Assembly: GCF_900129155.1 (NCBI RefSeq)
Contig: NZ_FQVF01000013.1
Location: forward strand, 115,119 to 148,915
Origin: Marinomonas polaris DSM 16579
Lineage (GTDB): Bacteria; Pseudomonadota; Gammaproteobacteria; Pseudomonadales; Marinomonadaceae
Length of the DNA: 33,797 bases
Reading direction: 5' to 3'
Shown here: positions 7,167 to 15,583 of the stretch, piece after piece
Numbering within the stretch: position 1 is the first letter of the stretch
How the letters are laid out: each line of letters opens with the position of its first letter
Made by a program: the position numbers and the translations under genes
The notes under the pieces: model-generated
The model's database searches: none
Told to the model about the DNA's origin: nothing
Seen by the model: only the letters and a program-made list of their open reading frames with translations

Positions 7167-8489
7167 ATGACATCAGTTTCTACCAGTTTAGCCAATGCAT
7201 TCAAACGACGCACACCAGCAGAACAGCCAACTTGGTTAATCCTCCTAGGAATCTTCTCGATTGCACTTTATGCTTTCACAAGAACAGGCTTCTCTGAGAT
7301 CGCAGGAGTAGCATCCGCTATAGCCACGCTCACCGGCTTCTGGGGATTATTTAAATACGGCAAAGTTGTCAACAGCCACATACTGTTTCGTTTTGTATGG
7401 GTGGCAATAATAATTCAATTAATTTCATGGGGATTATCTCAGTATGTTACCCCTGAATGGGCGGAAAGTTCACCTAAATTAGATAAGTTAACTCGTTGGT
7501 TTGTTTTCATTCCGTTAGCTTGGTGGGTTGCTCAACGCAAAAATGCCATTTGGCTCATTTGGGGTAGTGCGGCACTAGGAATACTCGTATCTCCTTGGGT
7601 AACAGGTGAAGGTATACCAGAGATTATTAGGGGACTAGACGGAGAACGAGTATTTTTTGGTCTTCGACAAGCCCAGCATACAAGCTTATTCTTTGGCATT
7701 ATTCTAATAGGCTTTTTATGCTTTACTCGCACACTTCTAACTAAAAGCAAATGGTTAGCAATACCTCTTTTTCTTGCTATTGCTTACTGTATTCTCATTA
7801 TCTACATCAACTCATCTCGTCAAGCTTGGCTCGCGTTGCTAATTACTGCTTTTTTTATGACCAGCTACTTCACCATAAAGCGGTTTAATCGAGCAACAGG
7901 AAAGCAAAAGTTCGTCACCCTAAGTCTATTTCTAGCAGGTATGTTAGGCTTGAGCATAGCGATAACAAGCAACGACACTATCGTGAACCGAGTCATGGAA
8001 GAGAAAGAAGCATTAGGCGCCATTGCCACGCTAGACTTTGATGATGTGCCCTATTCTAGTTTTGGTATACGTCTTCATAGCTGGGTAGCGGCAACAGACT
8101 TTATAAAAGCCAAACCCATATTTGGTTGGGGGAGCAATGGCAGAAGTCTTGTCATGAAAAAAACAGAATGGTTACCAGATGATATCAGAAAAGATTTTGG
8201 GCACCTGCATAACATATATATTGAGATGCTGGTTAACTTTGGCATTGTAGGATTAGCTTTTTATATCAGTATCTGGGTCGTAATGGCAAAAAGTCTTTTC
8301 AAACAAATAAGAGTTGGAAAAATAGAAAAACAAGTTGGTTATTTCTTTATGAGTTTTCTATGTTTTTGGAGCATTATGAATTGCTTTGAAGCCTACCAAA
8401 ATTTCTGGACCGGTGTTTTTTACTTTACGATATTTATGACAGGTATACAGGCTAAAATATGGCGCGCAAAATATAACTTTAAATCATAA
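7167..8489 (+). CDS. O-antigen ligase / polymerase family membrane protein
   Basis: A 440-aa polytopic inner-membrane protein of the WaaL/Wzy_C superfamily, with about ten to twelve hydrophobic segments. Diagnostic parts are the SSRQAWLAL stretch (R218) that begins the conserved block, a periplasmic loop from about 270 to 350 with FGIRLHSW (R302) and PIFGWGSNG, and GHLHNIYIEMLVNFGIVGL with H348, the conserved ligase histidine position. WaaL joins undecaprenyl-linked O-polysaccharide to the lipid A core; Wzy polymerises repeat units on the same carrier, and sequence by eye does not separate them. It is the only such protein in the window, just ahead of the initiating transferase. A TATAAT at 7098-7103 might be its -10 box, but no good -35 was seen. 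Confidence 0.85.
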   Translation: MTSVSTSLANAFKRRTPAEQPTWLILLGIFSIALYAFTRTGFSEIAGVASAIATLTGFWGLFKYGKVVNSHILFRFVWVAIIIQLISWGLSQYVTPEWAESSPKLDKLTRWFVFIPLAWWVAQRKNAIWLIWGSAALGILVSPWVTGEGIPEIIRGLDGERVFFGLRQAQHTSLFFGIILIGFLCFTRTLLTKSKWLAIPLFLAIAYCILIIYINSSRQAWLALLITAFFMTSYFTIKRFNRATGKQKFVTLSLFLAGMLGLSIAITSNDTIVNRVMEEKEALGAIATLDFDDVPYSSFGIRLHSWVAATDFIKAKPIFGWGSNGRSLVMKKTEWLPDDIRKDFGHLHNIYIEMLVNFGIVGLAFYISIWVVMAKSLFKQIRVGKIEKQVGYFFMSFLCFWSIMNCFEAYQNFWTGVFYFTIFMTGIQAKIWRAKYNFKS

Positions 8490-8547
8490 ATCTTAGTTCT
8501 AAAAATCTAAATATTATTGACCAGCTAAGTTAACAGCAGAGAAATAC

Positions 8548-9963
8548 GTGAAAAAAAGTTTAGCATTAAAAGAACACAGCACATCACTTAGTATCATGCT
8601 AAGAGTAATAGATTGCCTTGGTCTATTGAGTGCTGGACTATTAAGTTACTGGTTAAGATTTTCAAGCCTTAGCCTTGATTTGACGTACAAAAATGTCCTA
8701 CTACTTGGTGTGTTACTTGGGGCGGCAAGCCTGTCTTTTTTTGGCGCCTATAGGGCATGGCGAGGTGCATCATTCACGTCTGAGATAAGATGCGTTCTTA
8801 GTGCAACATTAACGACATTTTTGCTACTAATCATTAGTGGATTTATTACCCAATCTTCAGATTTATTCTCTCGTATTTGGGTAGTAAGTTGGCTATGTAC
8901 CTCTACCGCTACAATATTGAGCTATAGATTTTTGCTTCGAAAGTCACTAGGGGCATTAAGAGCAAAAGGTTTCAACATCAGAAGCGTGATTATTATTGGC
9001 GATGGAGAGCTAGCACAACAGGTTCTAGAGCGACTAAAACAACATCCTGAAATGGGGTTAGTCGTAAAAGGGATCCTTAGTACGCAAGACCAAACCACCG
9101 ATAAACATGAAATTAACTCTGTACCATTTCTAGGCACATTAAATGATCTAGATAAAATAGTTAAAAATCACAAAATAGATCAGGTTTGGATTGCTCTTCC
9201 GATGAGTGAAGTACAAAAGATGGAACAGGTACAATCCGCTTTAAGCAACACATCTATCGTGATTCGTATGGTACCAGATATCTTTGGCTTTCGATTATTA
9301 AATCAATCAGTAACTGAAGTTGCTGGTTTGCCCGTCATAAACATTTCGACTTCACATATGCTCGAAGGTAAAAACCGTTTTCTTAAATTAATAGAAGACA
9401 AAATACTTGCCTTACTTATTCTGATTTTAATAAGCCCTATTTTAATTAGCTTAGCAATTATTATTAAACTTACTTCTAAAGGGCCGATTCTATTTAAACA
9501 ATATAGAACAGGTGCCAATGGTCAGGACTTTAAGGTTTATAAGTTTCGGTCTATGGTGGTTCACAATGAGGAAGATGGAAAAGTAACACAAGCAACAAAA
9601 GGGGACAGTAGAATAACCCCTATCGGTGCTTTCATGAGAAGAACATCTTTAGATGAACTACCGCAATTTATCAATGTACTTCAAGGTAGGATGTCCATTG
9701 TTGGACCAAGACCCCATGCACTTGCACACAATGAACATTACAAAACACTTGTTGAATCTTATATGCGCCGCCATATGGTCAAGCCAGGCATCACTGGCTG
9801 GGCACAAGTAAACGGCTTTCGCGGGGAAACCGATACAATAGACAAAATGGAAAACAGAGTTGAATACGACCTATACTATATTGAAAACTGGTCTGTATGG
9901 TTCGATCTCAGAATCATCTTCTTGACTATTTTTAAAGGCTTTATACATAAAAATGCTGTGTGA
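8548..9963 (+). CDS. WcaJ-type undecaprenyl-phosphate sugar phosphotransferase
   Basis: A 471-aa initiating enzyme that transfers a hexose-1-phosphate from a UDP-sugar to undecaprenyl phosphate on the inner membrane. Layout: four N-terminal transmembrane helices (about 15-130), a Rossmann-like CoA_binding_3 domain (about 145-240, VIIIGDGELAQQVLERL), a membrane helix at about 286-306, and the cytoplasmic catalytic domain. The last holds KVYKFRSM (329-336), the catalytic Asp-Glu pair D369/E370 in SLDELPQF, and VGPRP (385-389). All conserved residues are present. Length and architecture fit the WcaJ (glucose-1-P) type better than short PglC forms; the actual sugar is not certain. It starts with GTG. 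It is the likely first step of the O-unit made by the opposing operon, with which it is convergent and separated by only 2 bp. Confidence 0.92.
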   Translation: MKKSLALKEHSTSLSIMLRVIDCLGLLSAGLLSYWLRFSSLSLDLTYKNVLLLGVLLGAASLSFFGAYRAWRGASFTSEIRCVLSATLTTFLLLIISGFITQSSDLFSRIWVVSWLCTSTATILSYRFLLRKSLGALRAKGFNIRSVIIIGDGELAQQVLERLKQHPEMGLVVKGILSTQDQTTDKHEINSVPFLGTLNDLDKIVKNHKIDQVWIALPMSEVQKMEQVQSALSNTSIVIRMVPDIFGFRLLNQSVTEVAGLPVINISTSHMLEGKNRFLKLIEDKILALLILILISPILISLAIIIKLTSKGPILFKQYRTGANGQDFKVYKFRSMVVHNEEDGKVTQATKGDSRITPIGAFMRRTSLDELPQFINVLQGRMSIVGPRPHALAHNEHYKTLVESYMRRHMVKPGITGWAQVNGFRGETDTIDKMENRVEYDLYYIENWSVWFDLRIIFLTIFKGFIHKNAV

Positions 9964-9965
9964 AG

Positions 9966-11084
9966 TTAAATATTTTCATATATATTGCGGATCGTGTTTG
10001 TCATCCCACCAATAGAATATTTAGAAGAAGCCATCTTTGCTACGACTTTCAATCTCTTTCTACTCTCCTCCGTATCAAAAGTATCAATTGCTAATGCAAG
10101 CTTCTCGACAGCGTCGTTGACGGAGCCAGACTCAAACATATATTCTCTGTTAAATTCACAAGTGTCAGGCAACGCCCCCGCTGAAGAGAAAACAAGGCTC
10201 TTTTCAAAAATCATACTTTCCACAGCAACATAGCCAAATGACTCAAACATAGATGGCATAAATACAATATCCATCTTTTGCATATGAATGTAAGGAGTTT
10301 CAGTTTCACCATGAAGAGTTACAAAATTTTCAATTTTTAACTCATTGATCTTAACTTGAACCTGAGACATCAACTGACCAGCACCATAAACATGATATCT
10401 AATATTCTTGTTAAATTCGATTAGCCTCGCAATAACATCTAAAGAGAAAAGGACACCCTTCTCCTTTCTTAACATTCCAAAAAAGCCAATACATACAATA
10501 GGACTATTAGAAGAATATTGGACAGGCAAATAAGAAGACAAATCGATGCCATTGAAGTTCACAACAGATTTTACGGTACCCTTTCTACCTATCCTATTAA
10601 GGAATGATTTTTTGGTGTAATGAGACTCAAATAAAAAAACATTTGTAGGATAATACAAAAGCTTCTCAACTGATTTATAAATCTTATCTTTAAAAGGAGT
10701 AAACATATCATGTGCAGCACCGCCATGCGGAGTGTAAATTACTTTGCAGCCACATAGAAGTCCCACTATACGTGCATATAGCCCACCTTTTGCACCATGC
10801 CCATGAATCACACCGATCTTATTTCGCTTAACAAAATAATAAACAATAAACAAGTTTTTCAAATCAGAGATAGAAGGCTCTTTGGAAATATTTAGCTGCT
10901 TACGTGAGTTTATAACTGGATCAATACGCTTAATTTCATCAGAAAAACTCAAATCTACATTATTCGAGCTAACATAGTAAAAATCAAAATCCTTATTAAG
11001 GTTCGTTATTATATCGTGAACATGCTTACGTATCCCACCAACTGGGTCACCTAGAACCTGCAAAACTTTAATTTTCTTCGACAT
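9966..11084 (-). CDS. Family 4 glycosyltransferase
   Basis: A 372-aa GT-B glycosyltransferase and the last gene of the long minus-strand operon. The N-terminus MSKKIKVLQVLGDPVGGIRKHV carries the glycine-rich GT4 entry motif. The middle has HGHGAKGGLYARIVG and YTPHGGAAHDMF, and the donor domain has IGFFGMLRKEKGVLF and the E-x7-E block MFESFGYVAVESMIFEKS. It probably adds one sugar of the repeat unit to the lipid-linked intermediate; donor and linkage are not predictable. The neighbouring upstream gene (GT2) ends 16 bp before this start. Its coding sequence is strongly A/T-rich, like the next genes, and different from the manC/manB/gmd end of the operon. Confidence 0.87.
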   Translation of the reverse strand: MSKKIKVLQVLGDPVGGIRKHVHDIITNLNKDFDFYYVSSNNVDLSFSDEIKRIDPVINSRKQLNISKEPSISDLKNLFIVYYFVKRNKIGVIHGHGAKGGLYARIVGLLCGCKVIYTPHGGAAHDMFTPFKDKIYKSVEKLLYYPTNVFLFESHYTKKSFLNRIGRKGTVKSVVNFNGIDLSSYLPVQYSSNSPIVCIGFFGMLRKEKGVLFSLDVIARLIEFNKNIRYHVYGAGQLMSQVQVKINELKIENFVTLHGETETPYIHMQKMDIVFMPSMFESFGYVAVESMIFEKSLVFSSAGALPDTCEFNREYMFESGSVNDAVEKLALAIDTFDTEESRKRLKVVAKMASSKYSIGGMTNTIRNIYENI

Positions 11085-11100
11085 AAAAAACCTATATAAC

Positions 11101-12069
11101 TTATCTTAAACGATGAATAACATTTGAAGCGAGCAAAAAAGAAAGATATTTTGCTCCTAAAAAGCTATAAAAAAGTTTAATATTCTTAGAAACTACGTTT
11201 TTAAAATCAGAGCTTTGATATGCATAAAAGCAATGCACAAAATAATGATATTGAATTACTTCACTATCATAATCTAAAAAATCTCCATCAATCAACTGAT
11301 TAATAAGATCTAACTCCGTATCACAGCCTAAAAAGCACCTCTTAGAAATTCTTTTAAAAATAATCTCGTCACAAGAACTGCATATTTTTGATATTATATT
11401 TTCAGATATTCTTAGCCTAGAAGCGGCAATTTCTTGCTTTTTACTGACTGTAAGCTGATATAAACTCTTACGATACAACAAAAGGCTCTTGTCAATATTC
11501 CCTAATCGCTTACCATTAATAAAAAGGTCAGAAACAAATTTATAGTCCTCAGCGATACCAAGTTCATTAGAATATCTGAATTGCTGAAAAAGCTCAGACT
11601 TACCAAAAATTGTAGGATGTGCAAATGGAGAGTTGAAAAGAATATGTGTATTCAGTTTTAGGCCTTCTGGGTACTTTTTCTCATTTTTAATAAGGCTACT
11701 ATCTTTAAAAGTAGTAATATTTGAACCAATCAAATCAAGTTTATTGAATTCCAGATGTTCGATTTGATTAATAAACCTATTCTTTTTAGAGATATCATCA
11801 GAGTCCATCCTTGCTATAAACTCACCATTACAGTGATCTATACCATAGTTCAAGGCGGATACAATTCCACCATTTTCCTTAGAATAGACCTTCAAGCGAC
11901 TATCAAGAGAAGAAACTTTCTCTAGAATTTCCAAACTGTCGTCTTTAGAGCCATCATTGACAGCAATAAGCTCTAGGTCTTTGTAGGACTGGTTTAGAAT
12001 AGAGTTCACTGCCATTTCTAGAGAACTGGCACTATTATAAATGGGCATAAGAACTGATATTTTTGGCAT
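11101..12069 (-). CDS. Family 2 glycosyltransferase
   Basis: A 322-aa GT-A fold inverting glycosyltransferase. The family signature is at the start: KISVLMPIYNSASSLEMAVNS, LELIAVNDGSKDDS at 32-45 with the nucleotide-binding aspartates, ENGGIVSALNYGI, and the metal-binding MDSDD at 88-92. The remaining 200 residues form the variable acceptor domain and were not recognised. It works on the cytoplasmic face of the inner membrane, presumably building the repeat unit. Spacing to neighbours is 16 bp downstream and 41 bp upstream. No strong ribosome-binding site is visible before the ATG. Confidence 0.88.
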   Translation of the reverse strand: MPKISVLMPIYNSASSLEMAVNSILNQSYKDLELIAVNDGSKDDSLEILEKVSSLDSRLKVYSKENGGIVSALNYGIDHCNGEFIARMDSDDISKKNRFINQIEHLEFNKLDLIGSNITTFKDSSLIKNEKKYPEGLKLNTHILFNSPFAHPTIFGKSELFQQFRYSNELGIAEDYKFVSDLFINGKRLGNIDKSLLLYRKSLYQLTVSKKQEIAASRLRISENIISKICSSCDEIIFKRISKRCFLGCDTELDLINQLIDGDFLDYDSEVIQYHYFVHCFYAYQSSDFKNVVSKNIKLFYSFLGAKYLSFLLASNVIHRLR

Positions 12070-12110
12070 AAATAACTATTTAAACATCCAAATAAAAAAA
12101 ACGATAATTA

Positions 12111-13004
12111 TCATAATTTAATCCAATTATCGCAATAGAGAGAGTAAGCCTGCTCTTGCAATCTAACGGACGCAAACCAATTCTTAGGTGATATCACGAC
12201 CTTATTCGGGTTGTTATTTAACCAAGCCCCCCACCAACTAAAACTACTATTAGCAATAATATTATGATCGCATAAGCTCATCATCCACATATCCTTATAA
12301 CTATCAGTACCTTTATTAAAAACAGCATACTCATGCTGAAATGGTATAGATAAATTAGCCTGTACCCAATCAATATCATCAGAAAAAATTATAAAGAACG
12401 GATTTTTTATCTTTTCTGTAATATATCTTATTGCTTTTCCATAATAGTCCAAGCTACACACGCCATGAATGCTTTGATTAGTTACACTCGTATAGTCTCC
12501 TCTTCTAACATGAAGACTCACCAAAGTTCGATCTCCCGCTAGCTTAAGTAGCTCTTCATTATCTTTTCCTAGATTGCCATTAAATTTAAACAACTCTCTT
12601 ATAAGAGTTTCTTGGCTCTTAAAATATTTCTCTGACTGCCAATAGCCATCAAGATATAGCTGATTCTCACATAAAAACTCAAAACCAGACCAATAATCTA
12701 AACTTGGCTCTATAATCCATTTTTTATTTCGAATAAAATCCAGATGATATCTCTTAATAACTTTTGCAATTGTTGGGTTTGACTGAAAACCTAAAACCTT
12801 ACGAATGGCCATCTGATCAGCAAAATCAACATTGTAAGGTTTATCAAAAACAGAGAAAATCTCAAATCCGTTATGGAGTTTGTAGCCTTTATATTCAGTA
12901 ATATCTAAAAGTAATTGTGTTTTAATTTTCTTTGCGAGGGCTAAAGATGTAGCGTATTGGAACATTTGGTTCCCCAACCCCCCACTTATTTTAGAAATAA
13001 TCAT
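12111..13004 (-). CDS. GT11 alpha-1,2-fucosyl/colitosyltransferase
   Basis: A 297-aa GT11 enzyme with the complete family pattern: ISGGLGNQMFQYA at 6-18, YLDGYWQSEKYF at 117-128, the donor-binding HVRRGDY at 165-171, SDDIDWV at 208-214, and CDHNIIANSSFSWWGAWLN at 245-263. GT11 enzymes place L-fucose alpha-1,2 on galactose (the H antigen linkage); E. coli O55 WbgN, in the same family, transfers colitose. Because the operon contains a ColD-type dehydratase, the donor here is more likely GDP-colitose, with GDP-fucose as the alternative. It follows a GT6 gene by 37 bp. GT6 enzymes act on the galactose that carries this alpha-1,2 deoxysugar, so the two probably work consecutively. Confidence 0.9.
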   Translation of the reverse strand: MIISKISGGLGNQMFQYATSLALAKKIKTQLLLDITEYKGYKLHNGFEIFSVFDKPYNVDFADQMAIRKVLGFQSNPTIAKVIKRYHLDFIRNKKWIIEPSLDYWSGFEFLCENQLYLDGYWQSEKYFKSQETLIRELFKFNGNLGKDNEELLKLAGDRTLVSLHVRRGDYTSVTNQSIHGVCSLDYYGKAIRYITEKIKNPFFIIFSDDIDWVQANLSIPFQHEYAVFNKGTDSYKDMWMMSLCDHNIIANSSFSWWGAWLNNNPNKVVISPKNWFASVRLQEQAYSLYCDNWIKL

Positions 13005-13041
13005 CTATCCGCCATTGAAGTAGCCACTTATTAAAATACAG

Positions 13042-13818
13042 TCAACTTATTAGAATAGATCTAATACGCCTGTAAAGTTTACTAAGATAGTATCTAATAG
13101 AGTAAAAAGCCCCTTTATTACTAACACCAATAACAAACTCTTTATTAAGTACAGTAATTATTGGGTCATCTTTAGCTGGCCAGCCTTGTGGTTGACAATA
13201 CTTAGCAGGCAAAACATTAAAGAGGTTTAATCTCTCGCTATAGAATTTATTGAAATGTGTTTCATCATGCCATACCGCAATAATATTATTCTCTAAATCC
13301 TTATCAATATTCCTTGATAACAATTCGCACATTTTGACAAAGTCTTCTCTTCTTCCCCCATTAAAACCACCACAAACATAATATGGAGCTGCATTATTAA
13401 TATATGCTAAGGAATTAGAATTTTTTTCATATGGAAATTTTTGAGGATCTTTGCCAACGTGTCCAGGGTGGATAGTTGCAAAGTAAGGCTTATCAAAAAA
13501 TATTTCAGCAGTAGCTATAGGTTGCTCGATAATTAAATTTGCATTACAAAAAAGTAAATAATCGACTTCTAAATATTTTTTTTCCTGACTTAAAAAAGTT
13601 GAAAACCTCATTAATGTAGGCATAGGCCAAGATTCACTTTTTTTATAAATAAACCTTACATCATCAAGCTGTAGGTTAAGCAATGCTTCACAATCGGTAA
13701 AAACATAAAAAATCAATTGAGAATCTATACAAAGGTTTTCTTTGGCAGATGCATAAAAACCATCCCAAAAAGCAGCATACTTGCCAGTACAAATATAAAG
13801 AACGCCTATCTTAGACAT
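13042..13818 (-). CDS. GT6 family (ABO-like) alpha-1,3-GalNAc/Gal transferase
   Basis: A 258-aa protein that I recognise as a bacterial member of GT6, the family of the human ABO transferases. Visible features are LYICTGKYAAFWDGFY at 7-22, FCNANL at 90-95, HPGHVGKDPQKFPYE at 116-130, YYVCGGFNGG at 145-154, and the catalytic WHDETHFNKF at 182-191 with E185. The metal motif is NAN (92-94) in place of the animal DXD, the substitution seen in bacterial GT6 enzymes, which act without a metal. There is no membrane anchor, unlike animal members. The expected reaction is alpha-1,3 transfer of GalNAc or Gal onto Gal carrying an alpha-1,2 fucose-type branch. The Gly at 150, aligned with the ABO specificity position, leans toward GalNAc, but weakly. 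Three bp separate it from the preceding GT2 gene. Confidence 0.88.
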   Translation of the reverse strand: MSKIGVLYICTGKYAAFWDGFYASAKENLCIDSQLIFYVFTDCEALLNLQLDDVRFIYKKSESWPMPTLMRFSTFLSQEKKYLEVDYLLFCNANLIIEQPIATAEIFFDKPYFATIHPGHVGKDPQKFPYEKNSNSLAYINNAAPYYVCGGFNGGRREDFVKMCELLSRNIDKDLENNIIAVWHDETHFNKFYSERLNLFNVLPAKYCQPQGWPAKDDPIITVLNKEFVIGVSNKGAFYSIRYYLSKLYRRIRSILIS

Positions 13819-13821
13819 GAA

Positions 13822-14691
13822 TTAGCCTCTTCTGCCAATTACCACTCTAACAAGAGCCTTGTAAAAACGTATGTTTATAAGATTTCTAAGAGAAATCAAT
13901 TTAGGTAGATATGTCTTAATTGCAAGAACTCTATTTTCACAGGCTAAAGATGACATCCAACGAATATGCCATTCATTTAACGCATATTTATATCCGGGTT
14001 CTTCTGAATATTTATCAATTATTTCTCGCTCAGCGCTCTGCATCTTTATTAAATTTGAAGAAAGATGATTATTATGTTTTCTATAGTAAGCAGTAACTTT
14101 ATCAATAAAACCAATTTTTTCATTTTTTGAAAGCTTTAGCCAATATTGAAAATCATCAATATAGCTATCATCTCGATCAAATTTAAAGTAAACATCTCGT
14201 TTTATAAGCGTTGTTATAGAGTTTATAAAAAAATCGCCACATAGAAGATTATAAAAAATATTTCCTTGCTTATATCGTTCCTCAATAGAGTCAACAATAT
14301 CAGATTCTGAATTTATCGTTGCTATCTTAGAATAAACCATTGAATACTGTTTGTTTTCCTCTAAAAAATCAACTGAGATTTTAATTTTTTCCAGCGAGTA
14401 AACATCATCTGAAGAAAATAGGGAAATGTAATCACCTTTCGCTAAACAGCCTAATTTATTCAGGGTATAAATTAAGCCATGATTTTCTTGCTGATAATAC
14501 TCAAAACCAAATTCCTTTTGAAGACGCTGAATGATAAATGGACTATTATCAGTAGAGCCATCATCAACAACAATAAGTTGAATATTAGGATAAGTTTGCT
14601 GAAGAACACTCATAATAGCTTCTTCAATAAAATTCTCATGATTGTAGGACGGAATAAGAACAGAAACTAAAGGTAAGTTTTGGTTATTCAT
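13822..14691 (-). CDS. Family 2 glycosyltransferase
   Basis: A 289-aa GT-A glycosyltransferase. It has PLVSVLIPSYNHENFIEEAI at 7-26, QLIVVDDGSTDNS at 38-50, QENHGLIYTLN, and an SSDD metal motif at 93-96 in place of the more usual DXD with a leading Asp. The C-terminal part is basic and may sit against the membrane. It overlaps the upstream GT11-like gene by 8 bp and precedes the GT6 gene by 3 bp, so it is tightly coupled and likely makes the backbone galactose linkage that GT11 and GT6 then decorate; that assignment is inference. Coding sequence is very A/T-rich. Confidence 0.87.
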   Translation of the reverse strand: MNNQNLPLVSVLIPSYNHENFIEEAIMSVLQQTYPNIQLIVVDDGSTDNSPFIIQRLQKEFGFEYYQQENHGLIYTLNKLGCLAKGDYISLFSSDDVYSLEKIKISVDFLEENKQYSMVYSKIATINSESDIVDSIEERYKQGNIFYNLLCGDFFINSITTLIKRDVYFKFDRDDSYIDDFQYWLKLSKNEKIGFIDKVTAYYRKHNNHLSSNLIKMQSAEREIIDKYSEEPGYKYALNEWHIRWMSSLACENRVLAIKTYLPKLISLRNLINIRFYKALVRVVIGRRG

Positions 14692-15583
14692 TTTCTATAA
14701 ACACCACATTACTACTATCTAAATCATCTAATATTATTTGATTAATATTTTTATCATGAACCCATTTTTTAGGTGAAATAATAATATTATCATATGGATT
14801 AAGCCAAGCTGAAAACCAACTAAAACCGCTATTAGAAATAATATTGTGCGCACACATAGACATTAATTGAAATTCTTCAAAGTCTTGTAACCCTTCAACA
14901 TATGTAACAGAATCATTATCAGGAAAATTAAAAGACTCTTTCACCCAGTCAAGATCATCAGAAAACACCATAAGTTTATACTTGCCAATTCGGGCTTCTA
15001 AATCCATTATTGCTGTATGATAATAACTACTTGAACAGACACAATGAAAATTAGCAGCTGTTTTATTACTAATAAAGTCACCACGCCTAAAGTGAATTGA
15101 AGCGACAGGCATTGAATCTATCAAACATTCTAAATACTTTTTTTGTAGGGATGAAATATTATTTTTCGGCTTAATCTCTTCCAGAATAATATCTTTAATT
15201 GACTCAATATATTTAAAACCTGTAAATTCACCTTCTAAATACAGATTACTAGGTAGAGAAAAAAATTCATCAATTGATAAAAAACTTTTATTTGAATAAC
15301 TCTTAAAAGGAATTTCAATTCCAAAAAATTTTTCCACTAATCGTTTTATTTTTACATAAAAATAGCAAGGTTTTAATTTTTTAACTTCAGAAACTGATGC
15401 TTCTTCAGCTTTAATGTCAAACCTATCAATTACATACTCCCAAGGAGTGTCAGTATCAGGACGGTCCTCAAACCAGCTTAAATCTAACTTTAATGGAACC
15501 CCATGCTTATATGCTAAAGCTTTACCAACAGAATATTTATGCAATTGACTAGCTAAACCACCTACAGGTTTAACAATGATCAT
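14684..15583 (-). CDS. Second GT11-like fucosyl/colitosyltransferase
   Basis: A 299-aa second GT11 homologue, clearly diverged from the one at 12111-13004. It keeps HFRRGDF at 164-170, FSDDLDWVKESFNFP at 207-221, and MCAHNIISNSGFSWFSAWLN at 243-262. However, the N-terminal acceptor motif reads GGLASQLHKYSVGKAL instead of GGLGNQMFQYA. This suggests a different acceptor or linkage, perhaps with the same GDP-colitose or GDP-fucose donor. It overlaps the fdtB stop by one base (TAATG) and the following GT2 gene by 8 bp, so it is part of a translationally coupled series. Two GT11 enzymes in one operon imply two deoxysugar branches or positions per repeat. Confidence 0.82.
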   Translation of the reverse strand: MIIVKPVGGLASQLHKYSVGKALAYKHGVPLKLDLSWFEDRPDTDTPWEYVIDRFDIKAEEASVSEVKKLKPCYFYVKIKRLVEKFFGIEIPFKSYSNKSFLSIDEFFSLPSNLYLEGEFTGFKYIESIKDIILEEIKPKNNISSLQKKYLECLIDSMPVASIHFRRGDFISNKTAANFHCVCSSSYYHTAIMDLEARIGKYKLMVFSDDLDWVKESFNFPDNDSVTYVEGLQDFEEFQLMSMCAHNIISNSGFSWFSAWLNPYDNIIISPKKWVHDKNINQIILDDLDSSNVVFIENE

